A stretch of DNA of 64,000 nt, taken from contig CAIQWJ010000049.1 of NCBI GenBank assembly GCA_903875575.1, positions 1-64,000 of the forward strand, read 5' to 3'. The stretch is from an uncultured Acidobacteriia bacterium (GTDB lineage: Bacteria; Acidobacteriota; Terriglobia; Bryobacterales; Bryobacteraceae). Shown here in pieces: positions 1 through 11,200 of this stretch (within the stretch, counting starts at the first letter, position 1; each line of letters opens with the position of its first letter). Position numbers and translations under genes: made by a program. Under the pieces are notes generated by a model. It did no database searches. It saw nothing but the letters and a program-made list of their open reading frames with translations, and was not told the DNA's origin.

Positions 1-90
1 CCGTCGCCTCGGCTTTGGGCTTCCGTTCGGGAGCGACCCCGTTCGGACACGATCACATTAACACGACTTTCCGGCAACCCTCGTCAAAAC

Positions 91-140
91 CGGACATTTC
101 TATGTGGCAGAGAAGCGGACATTTCTATTTGGCGTTGACA
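91..140. repeat. Direct repeat pair, probable end of an insertion sequence
   Basis: An 18-base unit beginning cggacatttctat and ending tggc occurs at 91-108 and again at 116-133 with one mismatch, 25 bases apart. It is followed at 135-140 by TTGACA, a consensus -35 hexamer pointing towards the first esterase gene. Paired repeats of this sort beside an outward -35 box resemble insertion-sequence ends. No transposase can be recognised in the 90 bases before it, so the element, if present, lies to the left of the window. No good -10 box stands 16-18 bases after the TTGACA. Identification as an IS end is an inference. Confidence 0.4.
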
Positions 141-196
141 CGCCTATCGGCATCATCAACGTGGCGGGAGATATATGATGCTCAATGGTCTCTTAG

Positions 197-1430
<1,234 letters not shown>

Positions 1431-1432
<2 letters not shown>

Positions 1433-1465
1433 CCGTCAGCATTGAGTGTTTAGCGTTCAGCTTTC
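1431..1465. repeat. Degenerate heptamer repeat array (AGCNNTC type)
   Basis: Five seven-base units in phase: AGCCGTC, AGCATTG, AGTGTTT, AGCGTTC, AGCTTTC. The first unit overlaps the TAG stop of the esterase gene. A comparable array follows the next esterase stop codon at 2802. Confidence 0.65.
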
Positions 1466-1489
1466 AATCGTTTTTCAGGAGTGTCGTGC

Positions 1490-2803
1490 ATGTTTAAGAA
1501 GATTGTATTCGTTTTGACCCTTGCGGCTATGGCCGCGTTTGGACAGCCTCCGGCCGGTGGCCGAGGCGGATCGGGCGGTGGGCGTGGTGGCGGCTTCGGT
1601 GGTCCTGCCATCAAGTCGCCTGAGATTTCGGCGGACGGCAAGGTGACCGTTCGGCTGCGTGCACCGAATGCGAAGGAAGTGTTCGTGACCGGGCTTGGTG
1701 CGCGTCTGGCACTGGAGAAAAACGAACAGGGTGTCTGGACTGCCACTTCGGAAGTGCTGAAGCCCGAAGTCTACATGTACCAGTTCGCGGTGGACGGGAC
1801 CACGATGAACGATCCTTCCAATCCGAATCTGGGAACTTCGTATGGCAGCGGCGGGCGCAGTGTGCTGACCGTGCCGGGACCGGTTGCATGGGCTCCTGTT
1901 TCGAGCGTGGCGAAGGGCACCGTCTCGCGTCATTCGTATCACTCGGATGTGGTGGGCGATGACCGTGAGTTTTACGTCTACACGCCGGCTGGCTATGATC
2001 CGAAGCGGAAAGAAGCGTATCCGGTGTTCTACGTGCTGCACGGTCTGGGCGACGATGCGCAGTCCTGGCTCACGCAGGGCAATGCCAACGTCATCATGGA
2101 CAATCTGATCGCGCAGGGGAAGGCGAAACCGATGATCATGGTGAATCCGCTCGGCTACGGCACGGCGGGCGGCGGGCAGGGAACTACGGACATGATCGTT
2201 CACTTTGCCGATGCGCTGCTCAACGAAGTGATGCCGCGTGTGGAAAAGGAATACAACGTAGCGAAGGATCGCGAACATCGCGCGATCGGCGGCCTTTCGA
2301 TGGGCGGCGCGGAAGCCACGTTTACTGGCCTGAACCATCTGGATAAGTTTGCCTGGATCGGATCTTTCAGCGGCGCGTATGTGATGTGGCCGGGTGCGAA
2401 CGCGTCGCGTGGCGGCCCGGGCGGCCCTCCGCCGGCTGGTTTCTCGGGTGGCATGGGACGGGGTGCCGGTGCGGCCGCTGGAGCCGGACCGGGTGTTCCG
2501 GGTGCGGCTGGCGGTTCGGGTCGTGGTGGCGGGCGTGGTGCGGCACCGCAGCAGATGCTCGCGGCTGACATCATCGACAAGAACTTTGGCACGCTGACGG
2601 CGGCGAAGGTCAATCCGCAGGTCAAGATGCTGTGGATCGTCTGCGGCACGGCGGATTCTCTGATCGGCGTCAACCGCCAGTTCAAGGAATGGCTGAAAGG
2701 GAAGGGCATTAAATTCACCGAATCGGAAGTGCCGGATATGGCGCACGTGTGGCCGCTGTGGCGTCAGAATCTGACGGATATGGCGCAGCAGGTGTTTAAG
2801 TAG
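1490..2803 (+). CDS. Secreted esterase with N-terminal E-set domain, paralogue of the preceding gene
   Basis: A 437-residue exported esterase with the same architecture as its neighbour. Signal peptide MFKKIVFVLTLAAMAAFGQ, a Gly/Arg-rich linker, an E-set domain ([14 protein letters not shown]), then a hydrolase domain with YVLHGLGDD. GGLSMGG places the nucleophile at Ser270; His419 (MAHVW) is the likely catalytic histidine. It differs from its paralogue by a Gly/Ala/Pro-rich insertion of about 45 residues (around 305-350) inside the catalytic domain. ATG 1490 is chosen because AGGAG at 1477-1481 sits 8 bases upstream; a GTG at 1481 overlaps that site. A Rho-independent terminator follows at 2853. 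The substrate cannot be named from sequence. Confidence 0.9.
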   Translation: MFKKIVFVLTLAAMAAFGQPPAGGRGGSGGGRGGGFGGPAIKSPEISADGKVTVRLRAPNAKEVFVTGLGARLALEKNEQGVWTATSEVLKPEVYMYQFAVDGTTMNDPSNPNLGTSYGSGGRSVLTVPGPVAWAPVSSVAKGTVSRHSYHSDVVGDDREFYVYTPAGYDPKRKEAYPVFYVLHGLGDDAQSWLTQGNANVIMDNLIAQGKAKPMIMVNPLGYGTAGGGQGTTDMIVHFADALLNEVMPRVEKEYNVAKDREHRAIGGLSMGGAEATFTGLNHLDKFAWIGSFSGAYVMWPGANASRGGPGGPPPAGFSGGMGRGAGAAAGAGPGVPGAAGGSGRGGGRGAAPQQMLAADIIDKNFGTLTAAKVNPQVKMLWIVCGTADSLIGVNRQFKEWLKGKGIKFTESEVPDMAHVWPLWRQNLTDMAQQVFK

Positions 2804-2836
2804 CGTTCGGCTTTCAGCGCTGAGCGATCAGCTTTG
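2802..2836. repeat. Degenerate heptamer repeat array (AGCNNTC type)
   Basis: Five seven-base units in phase: AGCGTTC, GGCTTTC, AGCGCTG, AGCGATC, AGCTTTG, starting on the stop codon of the second esterase gene. It matches the array at 1431-1465 in unit length, consensus and position relative to the stop codon. Confidence 0.65.
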
Positions 2837-2852
2837 GATCGGCCAGCTTCGA

Positions 2853-2890
2853 AGGGGTTCCGGCTTTTTGCGGAACCCCTTTTTCTTTTC
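2853..2890 (+). terminator. Rho-independent terminator after the esterase pair
   Basis: Perfect 10-base stem AGGGGTTCCG (2853-2862) and CGGAACCCCT (2871-2880), an 8-base loop, then a T-rich tail (2880-2890). It closes the esterase transcription unit and rules out any start for the next gene inside it, such as TTG 2868. Confidence 0.9.
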
Positions 2891-2927
2891 GCGGAACTCG
2901 CACCGCAATTCTGACGGCCTTTCGCTG

Positions 2928-2933
2928 TATACT
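2928..2933 (+). promoter_or_regulatory. Candidate -10 box for the following secreted protein
   Basis: TATACT lies between the terminator and the next gene. No convincing -35 hexamer stands 16-18 bases upstream, so this is only a candidate. Confidence 0.35.
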
Positions 2934-2990
2934 TTCTTCATCCTGGGACGCTCCAATTTTACGAGTCTGAAATATCGAAGGTGGAATGGG

Positions 2991-4373
2991 CTGCCCGTCC
3001 TGCGATTGGCGATTGTTGCCGCTGCGCTCGGTGGTATTTGTGCCGCGCAACGCGCCACAGATGAACCCGCGCCATTACCTCCGGCCCGGTTTCAGGACTA
3101 CCCGTTTGAGAAATGGACTTCGGGTCCGGAGAGATCTCCCATTAAATGGGAAATCCACCTGCTCGCCGCCGAACTGACGGCGCACCAGCGTCTTCTGCAG
3201 CGCATTCAGGTGTTGGTGCCTGGCAGCGAACTGGAAAAGCGGCGCGGTCGCGGCGAACTGGTGCTGCTCGCGCGCTTTGAGGATTCCGACGGGCGGCAGT
3301 GGCGGTCAGGAAATCGCCTGAATCTGCAGAATGTTCCGCCTGGCGTAAAATCGCAGGAATTAACCTTCACACTGGGCGCGTTCATCCGGCCGGGAGAATA
3401 CAAGGTACTCATCGTCCTGGCCGATACGGGCTCCACGGAAAACAGCTTCAGCCGGCGAGCGCTGCATGTCGCAGAACTGAAGAACGACCCTTTGCCCGAT
3501 TCCTGGCAGGGATTGCCATCTGTGGAAGTCCTCTCGCCTGTGGATGTTCCCGAGGCGTGGTTCCTGCCTGAGGTGAAAGACCGCCTGCATCTGGTGACGA
3601 CGTCACGGGGTGCCAAACCGCCACAAATCGATTTGCTCGTGAATGTAACGCCGTCCGAAAAATCGCCGAACGCGGCCAGTTCTCAGCGTCGCAATATGTC
3701 GGCAGTCCTGCCTGCCGTGAAGGCACTGAGTGCGACAAACGTGCGACAGCGGCCTCCTTCCGCGGCGTTCATCGATCTCACTCACCAGCGGATCGGCTAC
3801 GAAACTCCAAGTGCCGCGGCGATGGACTGGCATGCGGTGGTGAAAGCGCTGGCCGACGATAATCCGGGCCTGATTGACGCAAAGTCGCTGGCCGCGCAGG
3901 CTTCCATGCGCGATTATTTCGCGCGCGAAGTGGCGCAACGCGCTGGTGCTGAAGGGCCTCCGCGATGGCTCATCGTCGTCAGCGGCTCCATGTTTTTCAG
4001 CCAGCAGGAAATCAGCGCGTTGCCGGACCTGCCGCCCGATCCGAACCGCCACATCGTCTATCTGCGTCTTTCCGGCTTCTTCGGAAGCCTGAGCGGAGGG
4101 CGCGGGCCAGGCGGACGTGGCAGAGGGGCATCGGGCTCTATTGTGCCGGATGTTTCCATCGGGCCCACGGCGCGAATACAGGGCCCGGTGCCGGGGCTTA
4201 CACTCCCCCCTGCCGCCATGGCGGGACGGGGCGGCGGTCGCGGCGATGCTACGGTGCCGGACGATCTGGAGCACGTGCTGCGGCCACTGGGCGCGCAAGT
4301 TGTCAGCGTCACGACTCCGGAAATCTTCCGCAAGACTCTTGCTGCGTTGTTGAGTGACATGTCCGCGAATTGA
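2991..4373 (+). CDS. Exported protein of unknown function, possible degenerate VWA fold
   Basis: I do not recognise a named family. No ATG or GTG starts the frame near a signal peptide. CTG 2991 has AAGGTGGA 5-6 bases upstream and gives a good signal peptide (PVLRLAIVAAALGGICAAQ); TTG 3006 is the alternative. The N-terminal half is beta-rich. The C-terminal half has strands that recall VWFA-related proteins (IDLLVNVTPSE, WLIVVSGSMFF, and a final LRPLGAQVVSVTTPE followed by a helix) but no DxSxS metal site, so a VWA-like fold is inferred. A Gly/Arg-rich insertion lies near residue 365-425. The next gene is a paralogue (shared FPFE/YPFE-W, LHVAEL-DPL-D-W-GLP-VE and VVTPE-FR signatures). About 460 residues. 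Confidence 0.8.
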   Translation: MPVLRLAIVAAALGGICAAQRATDEPAPLPPARFQDYPFEKWTSGPERSPIKWEIHLLAAELTAHQRLLQRIQVLVPGSELEKRRGRGELVLLARFEDSDGRQWRSGNRLNLQNVPPGVKSQELTFTLGAFIRPGEYKVLIVLADTGSTENSFSRRALHVAELKNDPLPDSWQGLPSVEVLSPVDVPEAWFLPEVKDRLHLVTTSRGAKPPQIDLLVNVTPSEKSPNAASSQRRNMSAVLPAVKALSATNVRQRPPSAAFIDLTHQRIGYETPSAAAMDWHAVVKALADDNPGLIDAKSLAAQASMRDYFAREVAQRAGAEGPPRWLIVVSGSMFFSQQEISALPDLPPDPNRHIVYLRLSGFFGSLSGGRGPGGRGRGASGSIVPDVSIGPTARIQGPVPGLTLPPAAMAGRGGGRGDATVPDDLEHVLRPLGAQVVSVTTPEIFRKTLAALLSDMSAN

Positions 4374-4380
4374 GCGTCTG

Positions 4381-5607
4381 ATGAACATGCTGACCAAGGC
4401 GCGGATTTCCTTCCTCGCGGCGATACTGGCGGGGCAACTCTATGGGCAGGCTGGGTCCGGCGACGCCCAGTTCCGCCGGTTCCCGTTTGAAACCTGGGCC
4501 ACAGAGAATGCAAAGCCCCAAATCGCGTGGGAGGTAGATGTTGCAGCGCCGTATCTGTTCCTGAATCAGAGACTGATGACGCGTGTCAACGTCGCGGTCG
4601 ACAACCGGGAGCTTGTAAAACACCGTGACCTGAGCAGGATGTTCGTGTTTGTCCGCATGGAAGACTCCGCCGGACACCGATATCAGGCCGGCAACGATAC
4701 GGCAGCGGTTCAGATTCAGGGAAACGACAGTTACCGCGAACTGCACTACGCGGTCTCGGCATTCGTGGTTCCCGGAGACTACACCATTTCCGTGGCCATA
4801 TGCGACGGCGAAACGATGGCGCACAGTTTTCTTCGGCAGCGGCTTCATGTTGCGGAACTCAGCCACGATCCGCTGGCCGATGCCTGGCACGGATTGCCTG
4901 CGGTGGAGTTTCTGCCGGAGGACGTTCGGGCCGTCGCTATGATGCCCTCGCGTGTTCGGTTGCCGATCCGAACTCAGGGACCCGCGCGGCTGGAATTGCT
5001 TGTGAACACGACACCGTCCGAACTCAACTCGGTGAACAGATTCCGTCTGAATATCGAACGAATCGAGCCTGCACTGAAAGTGCTGATGGGCATCGAGCCC
5101 ATCGGCGGTTCTGTTGGCCTCACCGTTGCGGATCTCAGCCGTCACCTGCTGACCTTCGAATGGCCGGATCTCAAAGACTTTGACTGGGTGCAGCATGACG
5201 GGGGCGTGCTGCACAGCGCTGTCAATAGATTCAGCACAGGGAGCGTCGATGCAAAGGCACTGTCGGTCCAGAGTCAGATGCTGCGCTTCTTTGCGGATGA
5301 AGCGACTCACCTGGCAGGCACTCCCGATCCGGCAGTCGCGCATGTCCTCATTGTGTTGAGCGGACCGGCTTTTTTCAAAGCGCAGGAACCGCCCCCATTC
5401 CAGTCTCTGCCGCGCGATCCGGCCCGCCGGGTTTTCTACATCCGTCTGGGGAACGATTCCCAGGTGCCAAACGCCCTCGCCGACAATCTGGAGCCGTTGC
5501 TCAAACCCATGGGCGCGAGGGTTTTCCGTGTCGTGACGCCGGAAGAATTCCGCAGAGCCCTCGGTACGATTCTCGACGAAATCGCGAAAATCCAGATCGC
5601 CCGATAG
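4381..5607 (+). CDS. Exported protein of unknown function, paralogue of the preceding gene
   Basis: A 408-residue secreted protein clearly related along its length to the gene before it: shared RFPFETW, RLHVAELSHDPLADAWHGLP, LLVNTTPSE, HVLIVLSGPAFF and a C-terminal MGARVFRVVTPEEFRRAL. It lacks the Gly/Arg-rich insertion of its neighbour. The signal peptide is LTKARISFLAAILAGQLYGQ. ATG 4381 or 4387 (7 and 13 bases after the upstream stop) fits the signal peptide best; ATG 4354 would overlap the upstream gene. The close spacing suggests co-transcription. Function unknown; the repeated LLVN-TPSE and V-SG-FF strands suggest a VWA-like beta sheet without metal-binding residues. Confidence 0.85.
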   Translation: MNMLTKARISFLAAILAGQLYGQAGSGDAQFRRFPFETWATENAKPQIAWEVDVAAPYLFLNQRLMTRVNVAVDNRELVKHRDLSRMFVFVRMEDSAGHRYQAGNDTAAVQIQGNDSYRELHYAVSAFVVPGDYTISVAICDGETMAHSFLRQRLHVAELSHDPLADAWHGLPAVEFLPEDVRAVAMMPSRVRLPIRTQGPARLELLVNTTPSELNSVNRFRLNIERIEPALKVLMGIEPIGGSVGLTVADLSRHLLTFEWPDLKDFDWVQHDGGVLHSAVNRFSTGSVDAKALSVQSQMLRFFADEATHLAGTPDPAVAHVLIVLSGPAFFKAQEPPPFQSLPRDPARRVFYIRLGNDSQVPNALADNLEPLLKPMGARVFRVVTPEEFRRALGTILDEIAKIQIAR

Positions 5608-5664
5608 AATAGCTGTTTCGCTTCCCCCAATCGGGTGCGTTTCCAGACAATTTACAGGAGAGCT

Positions 5665-7122
5665 ATGCCACAGGACACTTGTGATATCGGATTGATCGGA
5701 CTCGCCGTGATGGGCCAGAATCTGGTCCTCAATATGAACGATCACGGCTTCAAAGTTGCCGTTTATAACCGGACCACTTCCAAGGTGGACGAGTTCATTA
5801 ACCATGAGGCAAAAGGCACGAACGTGCTGGGCGCACACACGATGCCCGATTTCATCGCCAGCCTCAAACGACCAAGGCGCGTCATGCTGATGGTCAAAGC
5901 CGGCAGCGCGGTGGATCAGACAATCGATGAACTGCTGCCATTCCTCGAAGCGGGCGATATCGTGATCGACGGCGGCAATTCGCTGTTCACGGATTCCAAC
6001 CGCCGCGAAGCGTCGCTGGCGGCGAAGGGCATTCTCTTCATCGGCACCGGCGTTTCGGGCGGTGAAGAGGGCGCGCGCCTTGGGCCCTCCATCATGCCGG
6101 GAGGCAATGCCGCGGCGTGGGAGCATGTGAAGCCGATTTTCCAGTCCATCGCCGCGAAGGTGGAAGATGGTACGCCGTGCTGTGACTGGGTGGGTGAAGG
6201 TGGTTCGGGCCATTATGTGAAGATGATTCACAACGGCATTGAATACGGCGATATGCAGCTCATCTGCGAGGCCTATCAGTTGCTGAAAGACGGACTTGGG
6301 CTGACGCCTGACGAACTGGCCGGCGTTTTCACTGAATGGAACAAGGGCGAACTCGACAGTTATCTGATCGAGATCACTTCGGAGATCTTCGCGAAGAAAG
6401 ACGAAGACGGTTCGCCGCTGATCGATAAGATCCTGGATGCGGCAGGCCAGAAGGGTACCGGCAAGTGGACCTGCGAGAGCGCGCTCGACATGGGCATGCC
6501 GGTCACGCTGATTGGCGAGGCGGTGTTTGCTCGTTGCCTGTCTGCGATCAAAGACGCCCGCGTGGAAGCTTCAAAGGTGTTGACCGGCCCGGCAACGGCG
6601 AAGGCGGCCGATCGCGCGGAGTTCATCGAAGACGTGCGCCGCGCGCTGTATTGCTCGAAGATCATTTCGTATGCGCAGGGTTACATGCTGCTGAGCGCGG
6701 CGGCCCGCGAGTATAAATGGAATCTGAATCTGGGCGGCATTGCATTGATGTGGCGGGGCGGGTGCATCATCCGAAGCCGCTTCCTGGCGCGTATCAAAGA
6801 GGCGTTCGATAAGAACCCGACGCTCAGCAATCTGCTGCTCGACAGCTTCTTCAGTGACACCCTTGACAAGTACCAGGCGAGCTGGCGGAGCGGGTGTATT
6901 CGCGCGATTCAGCACGGCGTGCCGGTGCCGGCATTTTCCACCGCGATGTCGTTCTTCGATGGTTTCCGCACTGCCCGGCTGCCGGCGAATCTGCTTCAGG
7001 CGCAGCGCGATTTCTTTGGTGCGCATACGTATGAGCGGGTGGATCAGCCGCGTGGCCAGTTCTTCCATACGAACTGGACCGGCCGCGGAGGCAGAGTTTC
7101 GTCGACCACCTACACCGTATAG
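5665..7122 (+). CDS. gnd: 6-phosphogluconate dehydrogenase, decarboxylating
   Basis: A 485-residue cytoplasmic enzyme converting 6-phosphogluconate to ribulose 5-phosphate, CO2 and NAD(P)H in the oxidative pentose phosphate pathway. The N-terminal Rossmann domain has GLAVMGQNL and VAVYNRT; IDGGNS and the GTGVSGGEEGARLGPSIMPGG region form the substrate site; GGSGHYVKMIHNGIEY carries the catalytic Lys, Asn and Glu; the all-alpha C-terminal domain has KGTGKWT. Length fits the long Gnd family (about 470-485). ATG 5665 is preferred to the upstream start at 5635 because ACAGGAG stands 5 bases before it. VYNRTTSK after the second strand is of the NADP-dependent type. Confidence 0.97.
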   Translation: MPQDTCDIGLIGLAVMGQNLVLNMNDHGFKVAVYNRTTSKVDEFINHEAKGTNVLGAHTMPDFIASLKRPRRVMLMVKAGSAVDQTIDELLPFLEAGDIVIDGGNSLFTDSNRREASLAAKGILFIGTGVSGGEEGARLGPSIMPGGNAAAWEHVKPIFQSIAAKVEDGTPCCDWVGEGGSGHYVKMIHNGIEYGDMQLICEAYQLLKDGLGLTPDELAGVFTEWNKGELDSYLIEITSEIFAKKDEDGSPLIDKILDAAGQKGTGKWTCESALDMGMPVTLIGEAVFARCLSAIKDARVEASKVLTGPATAKAADRAEFIEDVRRALYCSKIISYAQGYMLLSAAAREYKWNLNLGGIALMWRGGCIIRSRFLARIKEAFDKNPTLSNLLLDSFFSDTLDKYQASWRSGCIRAIQHGVPVPAFSTAMSFFDGFRTARLPANLLQAQRDFFGAHTYERVDQPRGQFFHTNWTGRGGRVSSTTYTV

Positions 7123-7180
7123 GAATCAGGACGGGGCGCGTGCGGGGGGCGCTAAGCTGACCTCATCTGAGGTGTTGATC

Positions 7181-9337
7181 ATGCGCTCCGTTCATTTCTC
7201 TATCTGCGTGCCATCTGTCGCGCGGGTTTTTAGTCTCGGCATTGTTCTCGTTTCCGGCGCGGGTGCCCAAACGCCCGCGCCGGCCTTCGGCCCCACTAGT
7301 CCATTCTTCGCGCCGAGTACGCTGCCCTTTCAGGCTCCGCCGCTCGACAGAATCAAAGACTCGGATTACCTGCCTGCCTTCGAGGCGGGCATTGCGGAGC
7401 GCATGAAAGAGATTGACGCCATCGCGAACAATCCCGCGCCGCCCACTTTTGAAAACACGCTGATCGCGATGGAAAAGAGCGGGCAACTGCTGGGCCGCGT
7501 ACAGCGCGCATTCGGGGCGGTCACCAGTGCAAATATTAATCCGGAACTTCAGGAAACTCAAAGAACGCTGACGCCGAAACTCGCGGCACTGTCCGACGCC
7601 GTGTCGCTCAATCCGAAGCTTTTCGCCCGGATTGCGGCGATCTACAAACAGAGGGATTCGCTCAAGCCTGACGCCGAGGGCAGGCGATTGGTCGAGCGCA
7701 CCTACGCGCGCTTTGCCCACAACGGCGCGAACCTGTCGGAGGCCGATAAGACGCGCCTGAAGCAGATCAACGAACAGCTCTCCGTGCTCAGCAATACCTT
7801 CCGCCGGAAACTGCTGGCGGCTACTAAGGCAGGAGCCTTTGTCACGACGGACAAAGCCGCTCTTGCCGGCCTCAGCGATGCCCAGCTTGCCGCGGCGGAG
7901 CAGGCCGCGAAGGCCCGCGGCCTGCAGGGCTACGTTCTGCCGCTGCAGAACACGACACAGCAGCCTTTGCTTCAGGTGCTGAGCAATCGCGCCACCCGCC
8001 AGGCGATTTTCGATGCCGGCTGGAAACGCGCCGAGCAGGGCGGGGAAAACGACACACGGGAGACCATTGCGCAGATCGCAAAGCTACGCGCCGAAAAAGC
8101 AAAACTGCTGGGTTTCGCGGACTTCGCGGCCTGGGAACTGGAAGACACGATGGCGAAAACACCTGATGCCGTCATGCGTTTTCTGGACGCGCTGGTCACT
8201 CCCGCCGTTGCCAACGCAACCGCCGAAGCGAAAGACATTCAGGCCGTGATCGATGCGCAAAAGGGCGGTTTCCGGCTGGCTCCTTATGACTGGGATTTCT
8301 ACGCCGACCAGGTTCGTAAAGCGAAGTACGACGTGGATGAGGCCGCGGTACGGCCGTACTTTGAACTGAATCGCGTGTTGCAGGATGGCGTTTTCTACGC
8401 TGCCACTCAGCTTTATGGCATCACGTTCAAAGAGCGTACGGACATTCCGGTCTACCAGCCGGAAGTGCGCGTCTTCGAAGTTTTTGAGGCCGATGGCAAA
8501 CACCTTGCGCTGTTTTACACCGACTACTTCAAACGCGATAACAAACAGGGTGGCGCCTGGACCAGCAGCTTTGTCCCGGCGTCAAAGCTGCTGGGCACTT
8601 CGCCGGTCGTCTACAACGTCTGTAATTTCGCCAAACCGGCGCCCGGTGAGCCCGCACTGATCAGCTACAGCGACGTGCGGACTATGTTCCATGAGTTCGG
8701 GCACGCGCTGGCCGGCATGTTTTCGAATTATCAGTACCCCGGCCTCGGTGGTCTTCCCCGCGATTTCGGTGAGGTTCCGTCGGAGTTCAACGAACACTGG
8801 CGCGACGAGCCCACAGTCTTCGCACGTTACGCGCGGCACTACAAAACCGGCGAGCCCATGCCTGCGGCGTTGGTCGCGAAGCTGAGGGCGGCGGAGTCGT
8901 TTAACCAGGGCTATTCGTTCACGGAACTTCTGGCTGCGTCTGAACTCGACATGCAATGGCACCTGCTGACGGCGGACGCGCCGCAGCAGGATCCCGATGT
9001 CTTTGAAAAGTCGGCGCTCGATAAGAAGAAGCTGCTGGTGGATGCCGTACCCACGCGTTATCGTTCCTCGTACTTCGCCCACATCTGGGACGGCGGTTAC
9101 TCCGCCGGCTACTACGGTTATCTCTGGAGCGAGATGATTGAGGACGACGCCTACACGTGGTTTACCGAGCACGGCGGCATGACGCGCGCCAATGGCGAAC
9201 GTTTCCGGCAGATGATCCTCTCGAAGGGCAATTCGCAGGACCTCGAAACGCTTTATAAGGCCTGGCGCGGCGGACCGCCGTCGATTGACGGCCTGCTGCG
9301 GGACCGGGGTTTGGCGGCCGCAAAGCCTTCGAAGTAG
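7181..9337 (+). CDS. dcp: Exported M3-family zinc metallopeptidase (peptidyl-dipeptidase Dcp type)
   Basis: A 718-residue thermolysin-fold oligopeptidase that removes dipeptides from the C-terminus of short peptides. A signal peptide (hydrophobic VARVFSLGIVLVSGAGAQ) indicates periplasmic location. The mature N-terminus begins like Dcp (SPFFAPSTLPFQAPPLDRIKDSDY, with PAF soon after). The zinc site is MFHEFGHAL with His504 and His508; the third ligand Glu lies in EVPSEFNEHW. YAGYYGYLW-type residues near the C-terminus (SAGYYGYLW) are typical of the M3A subfamily substrate site. ATG 7181 is preceded by GAGGTG at the right spacing; the open frame extends further upstream into gnd but has no signal peptide there. 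Confidence 0.95.
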   Translation: MRSVHFSICVPSVARVFSLGIVLVSGAGAQTPAPAFGPTSPFFAPSTLPFQAPPLDRIKDSDYLPAFEAGIAERMKEIDAIANNPAPPTFENTLIAMEKSGQLLGRVQRAFGAVTSANINPELQETQRTLTPKLAALSDAVSLNPKLFARIAAIYKQRDSLKPDAEGRRLVERTYARFAHNGANLSEADKTRLKQINEQLSVLSNTFRRKLLAATKAGAFVTTDKAALAGLSDAQLAAAEQAAKARGLQGYVLPLQNTTQQPLLQVLSNRATRQAIFDAGWKRAEQGGENDTRETIAQIAKLRAEKAKLLGFADFAAWELEDTMAKTPDAVMRFLDALVTPAVANATAEAKDIQAVIDAQKGGFRLAPYDWDFYADQVRKAKYDVDEAAVRPYFELNRVLQDGVFYAATQLYGITFKERTDIPVYQPEVRVFEVFEADGKHLALFYTDYFKRDNKQGGAWTSSFVPASKLLGTSPVVYNVCNFAKPAPGEPALISYSDVRTMFHEFGHALAGMFSNYQYPGLGGLPRDFGEVPSEFNEHWRDEPTVFARYARHYKTGEPMPAALVAKLRAAESFNQGYSFTELLAASELDMQWHLLTADAPQQDPDVFEKSALDKKKLLVDAVPTRYRSSYFAHIWDGGYSAGYYGYLWSEMIEDDAYTWFTEHGGMTRANGERFRQMILSKGNSQDLETLYKAWRGGPPSIDGLLRDRGLAAAKPSK

Positions 9338-9451
9338 GTGGATTTCTCTCCATCGCGCATGGCCGTTGCAATGAGGGTTGCACAGTGACGTTCAGGAGCT
9401 CAAAAGCACCCCTTTGATATCCTGTTTCTTAACCCCACGCAACACGCGTAA

Positions 9452-10483
<1,032 letters not shown>

Positions 10484-10632
10484 ACGGTCGGCGGTTTTAC
10501 TGCCACCGGGTGATTTGCGAAGGAGGGAGTCTCTCTGGCGAGGGGCTCTCTCTTTTGTCGTTTTGTGCCGTCCGCGGGGTCCGTCACGGTTACACCTCGC
10601 ACAGGGGGATTCCATATGACACGCGGTTGTAG

Positions 10633-10638
10633 TATGAT
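10633..10638 (+). promoter_or_regulatory. Candidate -10 box, leaderless-type promoter
   Basis: TATGAT ends 7 bases before ATG 10646, and no Shine-Dalgarno sequence lies between them. If used, transcription would begin at or next to the start codon. The -35 region is weak. Confidence 0.45.
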
Positions 10639-10645
10639 CTAGCCT

Positions 10646-11101
10646 ATGAAGAAAACCCTCTTGGCCTTAGTGGCTATTCTCTGTTTGACATTCGCGGCAT
10701 CCGCAGCCGACTTCAGCGGTAAGTGGGTCCGAGACCCTGCAGCGGCTCCGGCTGGTGGACCTCCCGGCGGTGGCGCTCCTGGTGGCGGTGCTCCGGGCGG
10801 CGGTGGTGGTGGTCGTGGCATGGGCGGCGGTGGCGGCACCTATGAATTCAAGGTGGCCGGTGCCAAGCTCACTGGTTCGATCACGAATCCCGGTCGTGGC
10901 GGTGGCGATCCGACGGTACAGGAAATCACGGACGGAAAAGTCAGCGGCGACACGTTCTCGTTCAGCGTGATGCAGCCCGGCCGCGGCGGCGGCGATCCGA
11001 CCAAGGTTGACTACACGGGTAAGGTTGTTGGTGACAAGCTCGAAATCACCACTGATCGCGGCCGTGGACCTCAGACGACCACGCTCGTAAAAGCACCGTA
11101 G
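10646..11101 (+). CDS. Small secreted Gly-rich beta-strand protein
   Basis: A 151-residue protein with signal peptide KKTLLALVAILCLTFAASA. The mature chain starts DFSGKWV, has a Gly-rich segment (about residues 35-65), then a repeated pattern in which GRGGGDPT precedes short strands (KVSGDTFSFSV, GKVVGDKLEITT). The strand pattern closely resembles the proteins at 45450 and 45815, indicating one family of secreted beta-barrel-like proteins of unknown role (DFSGKW recalls acidobacterial lipocalin-like secreted proteins). It has no Shine-Dalgarno sequence; see the -10 box at 10633. A terminator follows at 11201. Confidence 0.85.
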   Translation: MKKTLLALVAILCLTFAASAADFSGKWVRDPAAAPAGGPPGGGAPGGGAPGGGGGGRGMGGGGGTYEFKVAGAKLTGSITNPGRGGGDPTVQEITDGKVSGDTFSFSVMQPGRGGGDPTKVDYTGKVVGDKLEITTDRGRGPQTTTLVKAP

Positions 11102-11200
11102 ATATTTGCAGCCTTACGATTGTCTGACATGGCAGAGGGTGGACTAACGGCAGCCTGAAAGCTGCCGGGTGTGCCTTTCGGACAACCTGATACAAGCAAG

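Noticed and set aside
2868-2990. An upstream start at 2868 for the exported protein gene
   Set aside because: It lies inside the terminator loop and adds a non-signal-like extension.
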